Origin: JAVVSK01 sp036654235
Lineage (GTDB): Bacteria > Bacillota > Clostridia > Christensenellales > CAG-138
Length of the DNA: 60,486 nt
Assembly: GCA_036654235.1 (NCBI GenBank)
Contig: JAVVSK010000010.1
Location: forward strand, 1-60,486
Direction: 5' to 3'
The notes below the pieces were generated by a model that saw only the letters and a program-made list of their open reading frames with translations, was not told where the DNA came from and searched no databases. This document shows, piece by piece, positions 8,258 through 16,305 of this stretch. The translations under genes were made by a program, and so were the position numbers. Each line of letters starts with the position of its first letter. The first letter of the stretch is position 1.

Positions 8258-8587
8258 AAAGCTGTCGGAAGCTATGAAGCCGCAGGAAAAAACAGCGGGA
8301 GAAAGCCTCTCGTAACCGAAGAAACTATGAATTTAATTGTTTCTAAAATTGAAAAAACGCCGGACATTACTTTGAACGAATTAATAGATGAATTTAAACA
8401 GCAAATATTTGAATCCGCATTTGGAGAATATGTCCAAGAATTCCTTGCTCCTGCTATAAAAAAAGGTGATACGTTAATTCCCGACAACGGCTCCGTTCAC
8501 AAAGTTACGCCTACACCGTTATCGGCGCAGTATCGCCGCACTGTAGCATCAACTGTTTTTTTTTTGAGCCGGAATCCTCTGATTTAA
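8258..8587 (+). pseudogene. IS630-family transposase remnant
   Basis: From about 8258 an open frame reads KAVGSYEAAGKNSGRKPLVT, EETMNLIVSKIEK, TPDITLNELIDEF. This is typical of the N-terminal HTH and linker of IS630-type transposases. A later part (IPDNGSVHKVTP) resembles the DNxxxH region around the second catalytic Asp. The middle of the enzyme is missing, so the frame joins distant parts of the protein by deletion. No start codon with a ribosome site precedes it. It marks the right edge of the restriction-modification island. Confidence 0.65.
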
Positions 8588-8655
8588 TACCCCTGACTAA
8601 AATTGTTGCTCTGTTATCCCCATTAGAAACTTTAGGAGGATCATTGGAGAAGATA

Positions 8656-8820
8656 ATGGCGACTAATAAATTGGGCAGCTTTCGCATAAAGAAGTTAGAA
8701 GAGAAAGTAGATAAGCATAACGGATTGCTAGAAAGAATGGTCGCTGTCGAATCGCGAAGTAAATCGAAGACTCATCGAATAGATGATATAGAAGGGAGGA
8801 AAATTAATGAACGAAATTAA
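8656..8820 (+). CDS. XhlA-like phage lysis accessory protein
   Basis: A 54-aa protein rich in charged residues: KKLEEKVDKHNGLLERMVAV and ESRSKSKTHRIDDIEGRK. The heptad-like coiled coil resembles the soluble part of XhlA/hemolysin-type proteins that sit in front of phage or phage-like holins; the usual C-terminal membrane anchor is absent. ATG 8656 has GGAGA upstream; a TTG at 8644 preceded by AGGAGG is an alternative. It overlaps the holin start by 14 bases in another frame, indicating coupling. Confidence 0.55.
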   Translation: MATNKLGSFRIKKLEEKVDKHNGLLERMVAVESRSKSKTHRIDDIEGRKINERN

Positions 8821-9010
8821 AACGCAAAGCCGAATGAAAAGCCCGCTCTTTTGGGTAGGGATGGCGAGTGCCGTATATACGGCTTTTATTAGCGTCGGCG
8901 TCGCCGCCGGCGTAAATATGCCGTGGTGGGTCGGAGCTATCGGCGCGGGGCTTTCGGCTGTACTCGTCTATTGCAACGGCAATAACCCGAGTCTGCCCGA
9001 TAAATATTGA
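8807..9010 (+). CDS. Small phage-type holin
   Basis: A 67-aa protein with two predicted membrane segments (FWVGMASAVYTAFISVGVAA and WWVGAIGAGLSAVLVYC) and the polar tail NGNNPSLPDKY, typical of small clostridial phage holins. Holins form membrane lesions that release an endolysin. SD GGGAGG precedes ATG 8807. No endolysin or structural phage gene is present, so the pair is an orphan lysis cassette or prophage remnant. A strong terminator follows. Confidence 0.7.
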   Translation: MNEIKTQSRMKSPLFWVGMASAVYTAFISVGVAAGVNMPWWVGAIGAGLSAVLVYCNGNNPSLPDKY

Positions 9011-9019
9011 CGGATTTTT

Positions 9020-9044
9020 GAGGGGCTTTTTGCCCCTCTTTTTT
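9020..9044 (+). terminator. Intrinsic terminator after holin
   Basis: GAGGGGC at 9020-9026 pairs with GCCCCTC at 9032-9038, followed by TTTTTT. Confidence 0.9.
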
Positions 9045-9435
9045 CATTTACATACTACAAATCGTACAGTATTACATATACATCATTTCAAACAATTCTT
9101 TCCCAAATAAATAATATTTTCCATAATTCCGAATAGACAATCCACTATTTTATTAATTTTATATATGTTAATTAAAGTTTAGGGATATTATTTTTATATC
9201 GAATTTTTATATTTAATCCGGGGAATCGGTTTAAGGTAAAAGATTCGAAATGAGGTTAAGCTAAAAGCTGAAAAAATATCCGCTTTACATTTTCAAAGAA
9301 AGTGTTATCATATGGGGTCAAGAGGCGATTTTGATAAAATCGTCATGAAAAAAAAGAAAAGCGCGGCAATTCCGGATTTCTTGTAGTTCACCGCGCCATA
9401 TGTAGAATAATCTTACACCGGAGGGGAACTGCATA
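9045..9435. other. AT-rich leader region of the ATP synthase operon
   Basis: No gene is seen. The region contains the proposed atp promoter and a leader of about 115 bases. In the leader, GCGCGG near 9360 and CCGCGC near 9394 could form a weak stem, without a T tract. Confidence 0.5.
9284..9311 (+). promoter_or_regulatory. Probable promoter of the atp operon
   Basis: TTTACA at 9284-9289 and TATCAT at 9306-9311 with a 16-base spacer, about 120 bases upstream of the first operon gene. It is the best match in this spacer. Confidence 0.5.
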
Positions 9436-9762
9436 ATGCTTGTTATTATTATCGGCGTTGTCGTTGGGGCGACGGCGCTTTATCTTTTGGCTCTTTCAAC
9501 TACGGCGATTTTGCGAAACGAACCGCAAAAAGCGGCTCTGCCTTTATTGGCTAATATTTTCCTAATCGCAATAGCTCTCTTAGGTACCGCGTTTTTAGCG
9601 CACGACCGCCTCGTTTTTATGGGGATAGGTCTTGCCGCCGGGCTAATAGTCGGCGCGATAATAAAGCTAATTCTCGGGCTAAGAAAAGACGCAATGAAAA
9701 AAAAGGAGTCGGCGGACTTGACTAAAGATATTGATGAAGAAAAGGGGAGGCGCAACGATTGA
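9436..9762 (+). CDS. AtpI-like small membrane protein heading the atp operon
   Basis: 108 aa with three hydrophobic segments and a highly charged C-terminal tail (KDAMKKKESADLTKDIDEEK). Small membrane proteins in this position (AtpI/subunit I) help assemble the c-ring or supply Mg2+ in other bacteria. The sequence is too divergent to be sure of the family, so the call rests on topology and position. SD GGAGGGG precedes ATG 9436, and its stop overlaps the TTG start of atpB (TTGA). Confidence 0.6.
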   Translation: MLVIIIGVVVGATALYLLALSTTAILRNEPQKAALPLLANIFLIAIALLGTAFLAHDRLVFMGIGLAAGLIVGAIIKLILGLRKDAMKKKESADLTKDIDEEKGRRND

Positions 9763-10664
9763 ATCCGGAAACTCTTATTTTAGCCGCAGTCGGCGCTTTA
9801 CTCGTCATAACGGGATCCGTTTTACGAACGAAATTAAAAAAATTACCGCCTATCCCCGAAGACGCGGATAAAAAAACCATAAAAAACCTTAAATGGAAAA
9901 AACGTCTTCCGAACATAATGTTTTGGGCGGGAGTTTGGTTAGCCTCCGCGGAGATTATAACGCTCATATTCGGCGCGCCGGAAAAAAAGTTTGATGTTCA
10001 AATTTTTGCGCCTATGACTACGATATTCGGTCTCACCTTCAGCAGTTCCGTCGTAACCGGCTTTTATATTGTCGCCGCTATTACGCTTATAGCAATACTC
10101 TTTCGAATATTCGTTTTTCCGCGCTTTAAAGATAAGCCGCGCGGACTTCAAAACGTAATCGAAATAGCCGTTGAACAGCTCGCTAAATATTGCGAAGGGA
10201 ACCTATCGAAAAACTTAGGCGAAAACCTCTCCGCCTACCTTTTTTCCGTCGCCGCCTATATGATAGGATGCGCCGCCGTCGAACTTTTAGGCCTTCGCGC
10301 CCCGACCAGCGATATCACTATGACTTTCGCCCTCGCACTCTTAACCTTCATCCTTATAAATTATTATGGAATAAAGAAAAAGGGACTTAAAGGACGGATT
10401 AAATCAATGGCTCAGCCGACCGCGATAATATTCCCGATAAAGGTGCTTACGGATATCGCTCTCCCCGTCTCCCTCGCTTGCCGACTTTTCGGAAACATGC
10501 TCGGAGGGATGATCGTTATTGAGCTGCTTTATTTTGCCCTCGGTAATTTCGCCTTCGGAATCCCCGCCGTTTTAGGGCTTTATTTTAACGTTTTTCACCC
10601 GCTGATTCAGGCGTTTATATTTATAACACTCTCGCTTACGTTTATAAACGAAGCGATCGAATAA
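9759..10664 (+). CDS. atpB: F1Fo ATP synthase subunit a
   Basis: A 301-aa membrane subunit forming the ion half-channels against the c-ring. The hallmark SLACRLFGNMLGG carries the essential Arg. FHPLIQAFIFITLSLTFINEAIE is the usual C-terminal helix. The first 65 or so residues add a hydrophobic helix plus a basic stretch, so the N-terminus is longer than in many homologs. Translation starts at TTG 9759, inside the overlap with the upstream stop, with AAAGGGGAGG as ribosome site. Confidence 0.93.
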   Translation: MNPETLILAAVGALLVITGSVLRTKLKKLPPIPEDADKKTIKNLKWKKRLPNIMFWAGVWLASAEIITLIFGAPEKKFDVQIFAPMTTIFGLTFSSSVVTGFYIVAAITLIAILFRIFVFPRFKDKPRGLQNVIEIAVEQLAKYCEGNLSKNLGENLSAYLFSVAAYMIGCAAVELLGLRAPTSDITMTFALALLTFILINYYGIKKKGLKGRIKSMAQPTAIIFPIKVLTDIALPVSLACRLFGNMLGGMIVIELLYFALGNFAFGIPAVLGLYFNVFHPLIQAFIFITLSLTFINEAIE

Positions 10665-10679
10665 GGAGGATAATTTAAA

Positions 10680-10901
10680 ATGGTTGATCTTACACCGATA
10701 GGCGTTGGTCTTGCACTTTTACCCGCGATGGGCGCGGGCGTTATGATGGGTTTCGCAACGGGTAAGGCTGTTGAGGCTGTCGCGAGACAACCCGAAGCTT
10801 CCGGAAAAATAAACTCGATTCTTCTTTTGGGGCTTGCCCTAGTTGAATCGACGGCTATCTATGGATTCGTTACCGCACTCATCATGCTTTTTGTAAAGTA
10901 A
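10680..10901 (+). CDS. atpE: F1Fo ATP synthase subunit c
   Basis: A 73-aa hairpin of two helices joined by the polar loop ARQPEASGK. The ion-carrying Glu lies in LALVESTAIY. The E-S-T triplet matches the Na+-binding c-rings of Ilyobacter type. However, the helix-1 Gln that completes the Na+ site there aligns to Met here (GVMMGFATGK), so the coupling ion cannot be assigned with certainty. SD AAGGAGG. Confidence 0.95.
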   Translation: MVDLTPIGVGLALLPAMGAGVMMGFATGKAVEAVARQPEASGKINSILLLGLALVESTAIYGFVTALIMLFVK

Positions 10902-10915
10902 TGGGGGTCTTTTAA

Positions 10916-11434
10916 ATGGACGGTTACAGCATTGAATCGGTAATAAGTAGTTTGCTTTTAAATATTTTAAACATAGTTGCGCTTTTTTTAATTTTGCGCG
11001 CCTTAGTTTATAAGCCTGTTCGCGGATTTTTAAAGGCGAGAACCGATAAGTTGGAGGCAGAAGCTAACGAAGCTAAAGCTAAAATTGATGAAGCGGAGCG
11101 GATTCACGAGGAATATCTTTTAGAACTTTCCCGCGCTAAAGAGGACGCAAATCTTCAGTCGGCTCAAATTCTGGACAGCGCCAGCGGAGCAGCGCAAAAA
11201 ATTCAGGATCAGTCAAAAGCGGAAGCTGATGCTCTAATTTTAAAAGCGCGTCAACAGGTTCAACATGAACATGACGACGCTGTTCGCCAACTTAGGCGCG
11301 AGGCTTCGGATATCGCCGTCGATATAGCATCCCGCGTTTTAGAGCGCGAAATAAAAAGTCAGGATAACGCGAATATCGTCAACTCTTATTTCGACGCTCT
11401 CGCTAAAAAATCCGCGGGCGGCGAGGGCATATGA
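10916..11434 (+). CDS. atpF: F1Fo ATP synthase subunit b
   Basis: 172 aa: one N-terminal membrane helix (LLLNILNIVALFLILRALVY), the conserved KPVRGFL boundary, then a long charged coiled coil forming the peripheral stalk. The ribosome site is G-rich (GGGGG at 10903-10907). The 3' end overlaps atpH by 4 bases (ATGA). Confidence 0.9.
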   Translation: MDGYSIESVISSLLLNILNIVALFLILRALVYKPVRGFLKARTDKLEAEANEAKAKIDEAERIHEEYLLELSRAKEDANLQSAQILDSASGAAQKIQDQSKAEADALILKARQQVQHEHDDAVRQLRREASDIAVDIASRVLEREIKSQDNANIVNSYFDALAKKSAGGEGI

Positions 11435-11664
11435 AGGAACGTATTATAATCACCGTTCCGGGCGACTTTGGCGAAAAGAATCTTGACCTTTTAAAATCGC
11501 GAATCGAAAAAATGACGGGCGACTCAACGGTAAAAAATATTCAGGTTGTATATGACGAAGCTCTTATCGGCGGTTTCGTTGTACGGATGCGAAACCGCGT
11601 TTACGACGCTAGCCTAAAAACGCGTTTAGAGCAGGTTAAGGAAAAATTGGCGACGGGAGAATAA
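11431..11664 (+). CDS. atpH: Truncated F1Fo ATP synthase delta subunit (C-terminal domain only)
   Basis: Only 77 aa, against about 175-185 for typical delta subunits. The recognisable part is the C-terminal signature VVYDEALIGGFVVRMRNRVY followed by DASLKTRLEQVKEKL. The N-terminal six-helix domain that normally docks on top of the alpha subunits is absent. The short protein is an intact frame: it overlaps atpF by ATGA and lies 3 bases from atpA, with no leftover delta-like sequence between them. It therefore looks like an evolved minimal delta, not a frameshift. Subunit b or alpha would have to supply the missing contact (inference). Confidence 0.8.
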   Translation: MKERIIITVPGDFGEKNLDLLKSRIEKMTGDSTVKNIQVVYDEALIGGFVVRMRNRVYDASLKTRLEQVKEKLATGE

Positions 11665-11667
11665 TCT

Positions 11668-13167
11668 ATGGATATCGAAACCGATATCGGTAAAATAATA
11701 AAAGCGCGCCTAAACGAACTAAGTTTCGCGCCAACGACCTATGATTACGGGACGGTCGTTTCCTCGGCGGACGGGGTCGTTAGTTTAAGCGGAATTTCGG
11801 ATTGCCGCTACGGCGAGCTTATTGAGTTTGAAAATGATATGTTCGGGATAGTTTTACATCTTGAAACGAACCTGCTTCGCGCCGCAATGCTAAACGGATC
11901 GCCGTCTATCGGCTCATTTTGTCGTGGAACGGGACGCGCTATGCAAGTTCCCGTCGGCGACGGGCTTCTTTCCCGGGTCATCGATTCCGTCGGTCGCCCC
12001 CTCTACGGCGAGATGGGAAAAGCTAAGCGCTTTCGCCCTATCGAAGCGCCTGCCCCCGGAATAATTATGCGAAGCAAGGTTGAGCGCACCCTTGAAACGG
12101 GGATACTCTCCCTCGATTCGATGATCCCTATCGGAAGGGGACAACGCGAGCTTATAATCGGAGACAGACAAACCGGAAAAACTACAATAGCGACGGATAT
12201 AATCCTAAACCAACGCGGAAAGGATATTATTTGTATATATTGCGCTATAGGTCAAAAAGCATCGACAATAGCCGAGATCGTCGAAACCTTCGAGCGCGCG
12301 GGGGCGATGGATTATACCGTTATCGTCGCTTCAACGGCTTCGGATTCCCCGGCTATGCAATATATCGCTCCCTATACCGCTTGCGCCGTCGCCGAAGAAT
12401 TTATGTATGCCGGGCGAGATGCCCTCGTTATATATGACGATTTAAGCAAACATGCGGTCGCTTACCGAACGCTGTCCTTGCTTTTACATAGACCGCCGGG
12501 ACGCGAAGCGTATCCCGGAGATGTTTTTTATCTTCATAGTCGTCTCCTCGAGAGAAGCGCACAGCTTAATAAGAAAAACGGCGGCGGATCTATGACGGCT
12601 ATTCCTATAATTGAAACTATGTCCGGGGACATAAGCGCATATATTCCTACGAACGTAATTTCAATTACAGACGGACAGATTTTTTTGGAGAGCGAGCTTT
12701 TTAGGGCGGGCGCGCGTCCGGCGGTCAACGTCGGGCTTTCCGTTTCCCGCGTTGGGCGAAGCGCGCAAAAACCGGCGATGCGGGCAGTCTCGGGAACGCT
12801 CCGCCTTGAACTCGCGCAATATCGCGAACTCGCTATATTCGCTCAGTTCGGTTCGGACTTAGACTCGGCAACGAAGGCACAGCTCGATTCCGGCGCGCGC
12901 TTTTCGGAGCTTTTAAAACAAAAACCGCATAGTCCCTATGCGCTTTCGGCGCAAACGGTTTTACTTTTAGCTTATAATGAAGGCGTTTTCGCAAATATTT
13001 CGCTAAGCGATCTTCGGCTTTTCGTCGAAGATTTACTTGAACATCTATATTTATCTATGTCTCGAGAAATGAGAAAAATAGATAGGAACGGCGCTCTCGA
13101 CGAAAATACGAAAGCGGAACTCGTTTCCGTTATGAAAGAATTCGGTGCGGTATGGAAAAGAACATAA
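11668..13167 (+). CDS. atpA: F1Fo ATP synthase subunit alpha
   Basis: 499 aa. It has the Walker A motif GDRQTGKT, the AIGQKASTIAEIV segment, RPPGREAYPGDVFYLHSRLLERSAQL and the alpha signature PAVNVGLSVSRVGR with the arginine finger region. It forms the non-catalytic nucleotide sites of F1. Its last 16 bases overlap atpG. Confidence 0.97.
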   Translation: MDIETDIGKIIKARLNELSFAPTTYDYGTVVSSADGVVSLSGISDCRYGELIEFENDMFGIVLHLETNLLRAAMLNGSPSIGSFCRGTGRAMQVPVGDGLLSRVIDSVGRPLYGEMGKAKRFRPIEAPAPGIIMRSKVERTLETGILSLDSMIPIGRGQRELIIGDRQTGKTTIATDIILNQRGKDIICIYCAIGQKASTIAEIVETFERAGAMDYTVIVASTASDSPAMQYIAPYTACAVAEEFMYAGRDALVIYDDLSKHAVAYRTLSLLLHRPPGREAYPGDVFYLHSRLLERSAQLNKKNGGGSMTAIPIIETMSGDISAYIPTNVISITDGQIFLESELFRAGARPAVNVGLSVSRVGRSAQKPAMRAVSGTLRLELAQYRELAIFAQFGSDLDSATKAQLDSGARFSELLKQKPHSPYALSAQTVLLLAYNEGVFANISLSDLRLFVEDLLEHLYLSMSREMRKIDRNGALDENTKAELVSVMKEFGAVWKRT

Positions 13168-14021
13168 ACGAACTTAGGGAACATATAGGGGCAATTAAAG
13201 AAACGCGGCAGATAACGAACGCGATGTACCTCCTTTCGGCTTCGCGAATGAAAAAAATAATGCCGCATGTTGATTATAACCGCGAATATTTTAGCCGAAT
13301 ACGTTCGGCGGTAAAGGATATTCTCTTTCGCTCTCCCTCGTTGGAACATGATTATTTGAGGGATGAAAACGCAATCTTTGGTCGGCGCGCTTATCTTATC
13401 CTCGCCGCCGATAAAGGAATGGCGGGTGGATATAATCATAATGTGCTCCAGTTTGCCTTGGAAAAGATAAGTAACGAAGAAAACCCATATATCGCGACGA
13501 TAGGAATATACGCCTCCGAGTTTTTTAAAAAAAAGGGGTATCCGCCCGACCGCGAGTTTTTGGGCATGGCACAAAACCCGTCCGTAGGCAACTCGCGCGC
13601 CCTTAAAGATACTTTTTTTGAGCTATATAATCATGAGGAGATAGGGGAGCTAAACGTCATCTATACGCGCTTCGATAGCCCGGTTAAACAATACCCATGG
13701 TGCGTTCGGCTTTTACCCCTAACTATCGCAGATTATCAAAACGTAACGGTTGAATACGATTATGATAGGGATATGATTTATCATCCCTCACCAGAGACGG
13801 TCTTTTTCGAACTCGTCCCTCAATACGCCGTTGGGCTTCTCTATGGGGCTCTGTCCCAGTCATACGCGAGTGAACATTGCGCGCGAATGAACGCTATGCA
13901 AAGCGCTACGAAGAACGCCGACGATCTAATCAAAAAGCTTCAATACGCCTATCATTCGGCGCGGCAGCTCGGTATTACGCAAGAGCTTACCGAAATCGTC
14001 GCGGCGGGATTTGATAAATAG
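13152..14021 (+). CDS. atpG: F1Fo ATP synthase subunit gamma
   Basis: 289 aa. The N-terminal helix carries the conserved ITNAMYLLSASRM, and the C-terminal helix NAMQSATKNADDLIKKLQYAYHSARQ is followed by ITQELTEIVAAG. These two helices form the rotating coiled-coil shaft inside the alpha/beta hexamer. The middle domain is divergent. Starts within the end of atpA. Confidence 0.92.
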   Translation: MEKNINELREHIGAIKETRQITNAMYLLSASRMKKIMPHVDYNREYFSRIRSAVKDILFRSPSLEHDYLRDENAIFGRRAYLILAADKGMAGGYNHNVLQFALEKISNEENPYIATIGIYASEFFKKKGYPPDREFLGMAQNPSVGNSRALKDTFFELYNHEEIGELNVIYTRFDSPVKQYPWCVRLLPLTIADYQNVTVEYDYDRDMIYHPSPETVFFELVPQYAVGLLYGALSQSYASEHCARMNAMQSATKNADDLIKKLQYAYHSARQLGITQELTEIVAAGFDK

Positions 14022-14101
14022 GCGCATTAGCGGGATTAAGCCCCCGCCTAGGTTTAGGCGCGAATGTGTTTAAAAAAAATGTTTCTGCAAGGAGAAAGAA
14101 C

Positions 14102-15526
14102 GTGGCTGAGGTAAAAAACGTGGCTGAGATAAAAAATAAGGCGGGAGTAATCATCAATATAGACGGTTCGGTTATGGACGTTAAGTTCGCTCTCGGCGCT
14201 GAGCCACCCATAAACGCCCTTTTAAAGCTGACGGAGCGCGAATTCTATATTGAAGTTGCGGCTCAAGTCGCCCCCGGGATTGTCCGCTGTATCGCTCTCG
14301 ACGCTCCGGACGGGCTTAGGCTAAACGCGAACGTAGATATAATTTCGGACGGAATCCGCGTTCCGGTCGGAGACGCGGTTATCGGTCGGGCGATGGACGT
14401 TCTCGGACGTCCAATAGACGGATTAGGTCCGATAGACGCTCATGAAACGAGGAGTATTCATCAAAAGGCACCGGCGCTTTCGCGTCAGCACCCCGCGACG
14501 AAGCTATTGGAAACCGGGATAAAGGTAATTGACCTTTTAGCGCCATATCCTAAGGGCGGGAAAATTGGACTTTTCGGCGGAGCGGGCGTTGGAAAAACGG
14601 TTCTCATAATGGAACTTATACACAACGTCGCTGTTAATCATGGCGGATATTCGGTTTTCGCCGGGGTAGGGGAGAGAAGCCGCGAAGGAAACGAGCTTCT
14701 TTTAGATATGAACGAATCGGGCGTAATAGGGAAGACGATTTTAACCTTCGGACAAATGAACGAGCCGCCGGGATCCCGTATGCGCGTTGCGCTAACGGGA
14801 CTTACCATGGCCGAACATCTTCGGGACGATCGCGGAATGGACGTTTTACTTTTCATAGACAATATATATCGCTTTGTTCAAGCGGGGAATGAAATTTCGG
14901 CGCTACTAGGGCGAATGCCCTCCGCGGTTGGCTATCAGCCAACCCTAGCGAACGAGCTTGGAACTTTAGAGGAGCGAATAGCTTCAACGGACAGCGGTTC
15001 GATAACTTCGGTTCAGGCGGTATATGTTCCGGCGGACGATTTAACCGACCCCGCGCCCGCGTCGATATTCGCGCATCTCGATGCGACAACGGTTCTTTCC
15101 AGAACTATCGCCGAACAGGGGATTTATCCCGCGGTAAGCCCTCTCGAATCCGGATCCCGAATACTCGACCCTATGATCCTTAGCGAGGCGCATTATAACG
15201 CGGCGCGGCGTACACAAGAGAACTTACAAAGATACCATGAGCTTCAGGATATAATATCAATTTTAGGCATGGATGAACTTTCGGACACTGATAAACTAGT
15301 AGTATACCGTGCGCGGAAACTACAAAAGTTTTTCTCGCAGCCGTTTTTCGTCGCCTCCGCGTTTACGGGTCAAGAAGGGCGTTCGGTATCCGTTTCCGCA
15401 ACGATACAGAGCGTAACAGAGATACTTGACGGTAAGGCGGACGATTTACCGGAAGACGCGTTTTTCCTCGTCGGAGATCTCGACGAAGCGCGCGAAAAGG
15501 CGAAAAAATTGCGCATGAAGCAATGA
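14102..15526 (+). CDS. atpD: F1Fo ATP synthase subunit beta
   Basis: A 474-aa catalytic subunit with P-loop GGAGVGKTV, GERSREGNELLLDM with the catalytic Glu, LLFIDNIYRFVQAGNEISALLGRMPSAVGYQPTLA region, and VPADDLTDPAPASIFAHLDA. GTG 14102 is chosen as start because AAGGAGA lies 7 bases upstream; an in-frame GTG at 14066 would add 12 basic residues. Just after the start, a short repeat encodes VAEVKN-VAEIKN. Between atpG and atpD is a small palindrome, CGCCTAGGTTTAGGCG. Confidence 0.97.
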   Translation: MAEVKNVAEIKNKAGVIINIDGSVMDVKFALGAEPPINALLKLTEREFYIEVAAQVAPGIVRCIALDAPDGLRLNANVDIISDGIRVPVGDAVIGRAMDVLGRPIDGLGPIDAHETRSIHQKAPALSRQHPATKLLETGIKVIDLLAPYPKGGKIGLFGGAGVGKTVLIMELIHNVAVNHGGYSVFAGVGERSREGNELLLDMNESGVIGKTILTFGQMNEPPGSRMRVALTGLTMAEHLRDDRGMDVLLFIDNIYRFVQAGNEISALLGRMPSAVGYQPTLANELGTLEERIASTDSGSITSVQAVYVPADDLTDPAPASIFAHLDATTVLSRTIAEQGIYPAVSPLESGSRILDPMILSEAHYNAARRTQENLQRYHELQDIISILGMDELSDTDKLVVYRARKLQKFFSQPFFVASAFTGQEGRSVSVSATIQSVTEILDGKADDLPEDAFFLVGDLDEAREKAKKLRMKQ

Positions 15527-15550
15527 CGCGCGAAGAAGTGAGGCTTTAGC

Positions 15551-15949
15551 ATGAAGACATTTCGGCTTGAAATATTAACGCCCGAGCGAAAATTTTTAGA
15601 CGCTGATGTTGAATTCGTAACCGTCGAAGCTTGCGACGGGCGGCTCACCGTTTTGGGTGGGCATGCGCCCATGGTCGCGCCGCTGTCGGACGGCGTATTA
15701 ACCGTGCGAATAGACGGCGAGGAAAAGGAAGCGTTCCATTCTATGGGTTTTTTAGAGGTGCGTCCGGACGCGGTGCTTCTTTTTTCACAAGCTTGCGAAT
15801 GGCCGGAGGAAATAGACGAGAGCCGCGCGCGCGCCGCCTATGAGAAAGCGACGGAGGAACTTCGCCAAAGACAAAGCATTTTAGAACATAGACATAGTGA
15901 GCTTAGCCTCAGCCGCGCTATCGAACGCCTTCGCTTAAAGCGACGCTAG
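15551..15949 (+). CDS. atpC: F1Fo ATP synthase subunit epsilon
   Basis: 132 aa: N-terminal beta-sandwich (EILTPERKFLDADVEFVTVE, GRLTVLGGHAPMVAPLSDG) and a C-terminal helical hairpin (RARAAYEKATEELRQR). It connects the gamma shaft to the c-ring and can inhibit ATP hydrolysis. Last gene of the atp operon. Confidence 0.93.
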   Translation: MKTFRLEILTPERKFLDADVEFVTVEACDGRLTVLGGHAPMVAPLSDGVLTVRIDGEEKEAFHSMGFLEVRPDAVLLFSQACEWPEEIDESRARAAYEKATEELRQRQSILEHRHSELSLSRAIERLRLKRR

Positions 15950-16131
15950 GGAACGAACCCGATCTTTCCCTTCAATATTCTCAAAAATTTATTCTCGATA
16001 AAACTAACTTTCGACCGGATGTCTTCCATTCTTTTAATCCTGTAGCAAGGTATAGATGATGATATAAAAATACCTATATCCGCCAATGTTGCCGATAATA
16101 AAAATATAGCCCCTATCAATGTCTTTTTCAT
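15946..16131 (-). CDS. Small membrane protein, possibly frameshifted
   Basis: 61 aa on the minus strand, starting MKKTLIGAIFLLSATLADIGIFISSSI, a convincing membrane helix. The rest is polar and unlike a known family. N-termini of this type (MKKTLIGAIFLLSG...) belong to a recurring clostridial small membrane protein family. In another frame the sequence continues IYLATGLKEWKTSG, closer to what that family has next, so this copy may carry a frameshift. A TATAAT lies upstream on the minus strand (near 16160). Its 3' end meets the atpC stop head-on. Confidence 0.4.
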   Translation of the reverse strand: MKKTLIGAIFLLSATLADIGIFISSSIPCYRIKRMEDIRSKVSFIENKFLRILKGKIGFVP

Positions 16132-16178
16132 CGCTTAAACCCACTTCCAAATATCATTATAAGACCAAAATTGGGTAT

Positions 16179-16217
16179 AAAAAAAGACTTACTTTCCTCG
16201 TCGGAAAATAAGTCTTT
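16179..16217 (-). terminator. Intrinsic terminator of the duplicated lipoprotein genes
   Basis: AAAGACTTA... (from 16183) pairs with ...AAGTCTTT (to 16217) and is followed on the minus strand by TTTTTTT. It ends the minus-strand lipoprotein transcript about 90 bases after the copy-1 stop. Confidence 0.8.
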
Positions 16218-16305
16218 AATTTTATGATGTGTTGACGATTGAGATGCATTGAATTAAATGATCCAATACCCCCGATTATTCAACTATTAGTTTAGCATTG
16301 CCTAA

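Noticed and set aside
12972..13574. 200-codon minus-strand frame in atpA/atpG
   Set aside because: Antisense shadow of two clear ATP synthase genes; no ribosome site.
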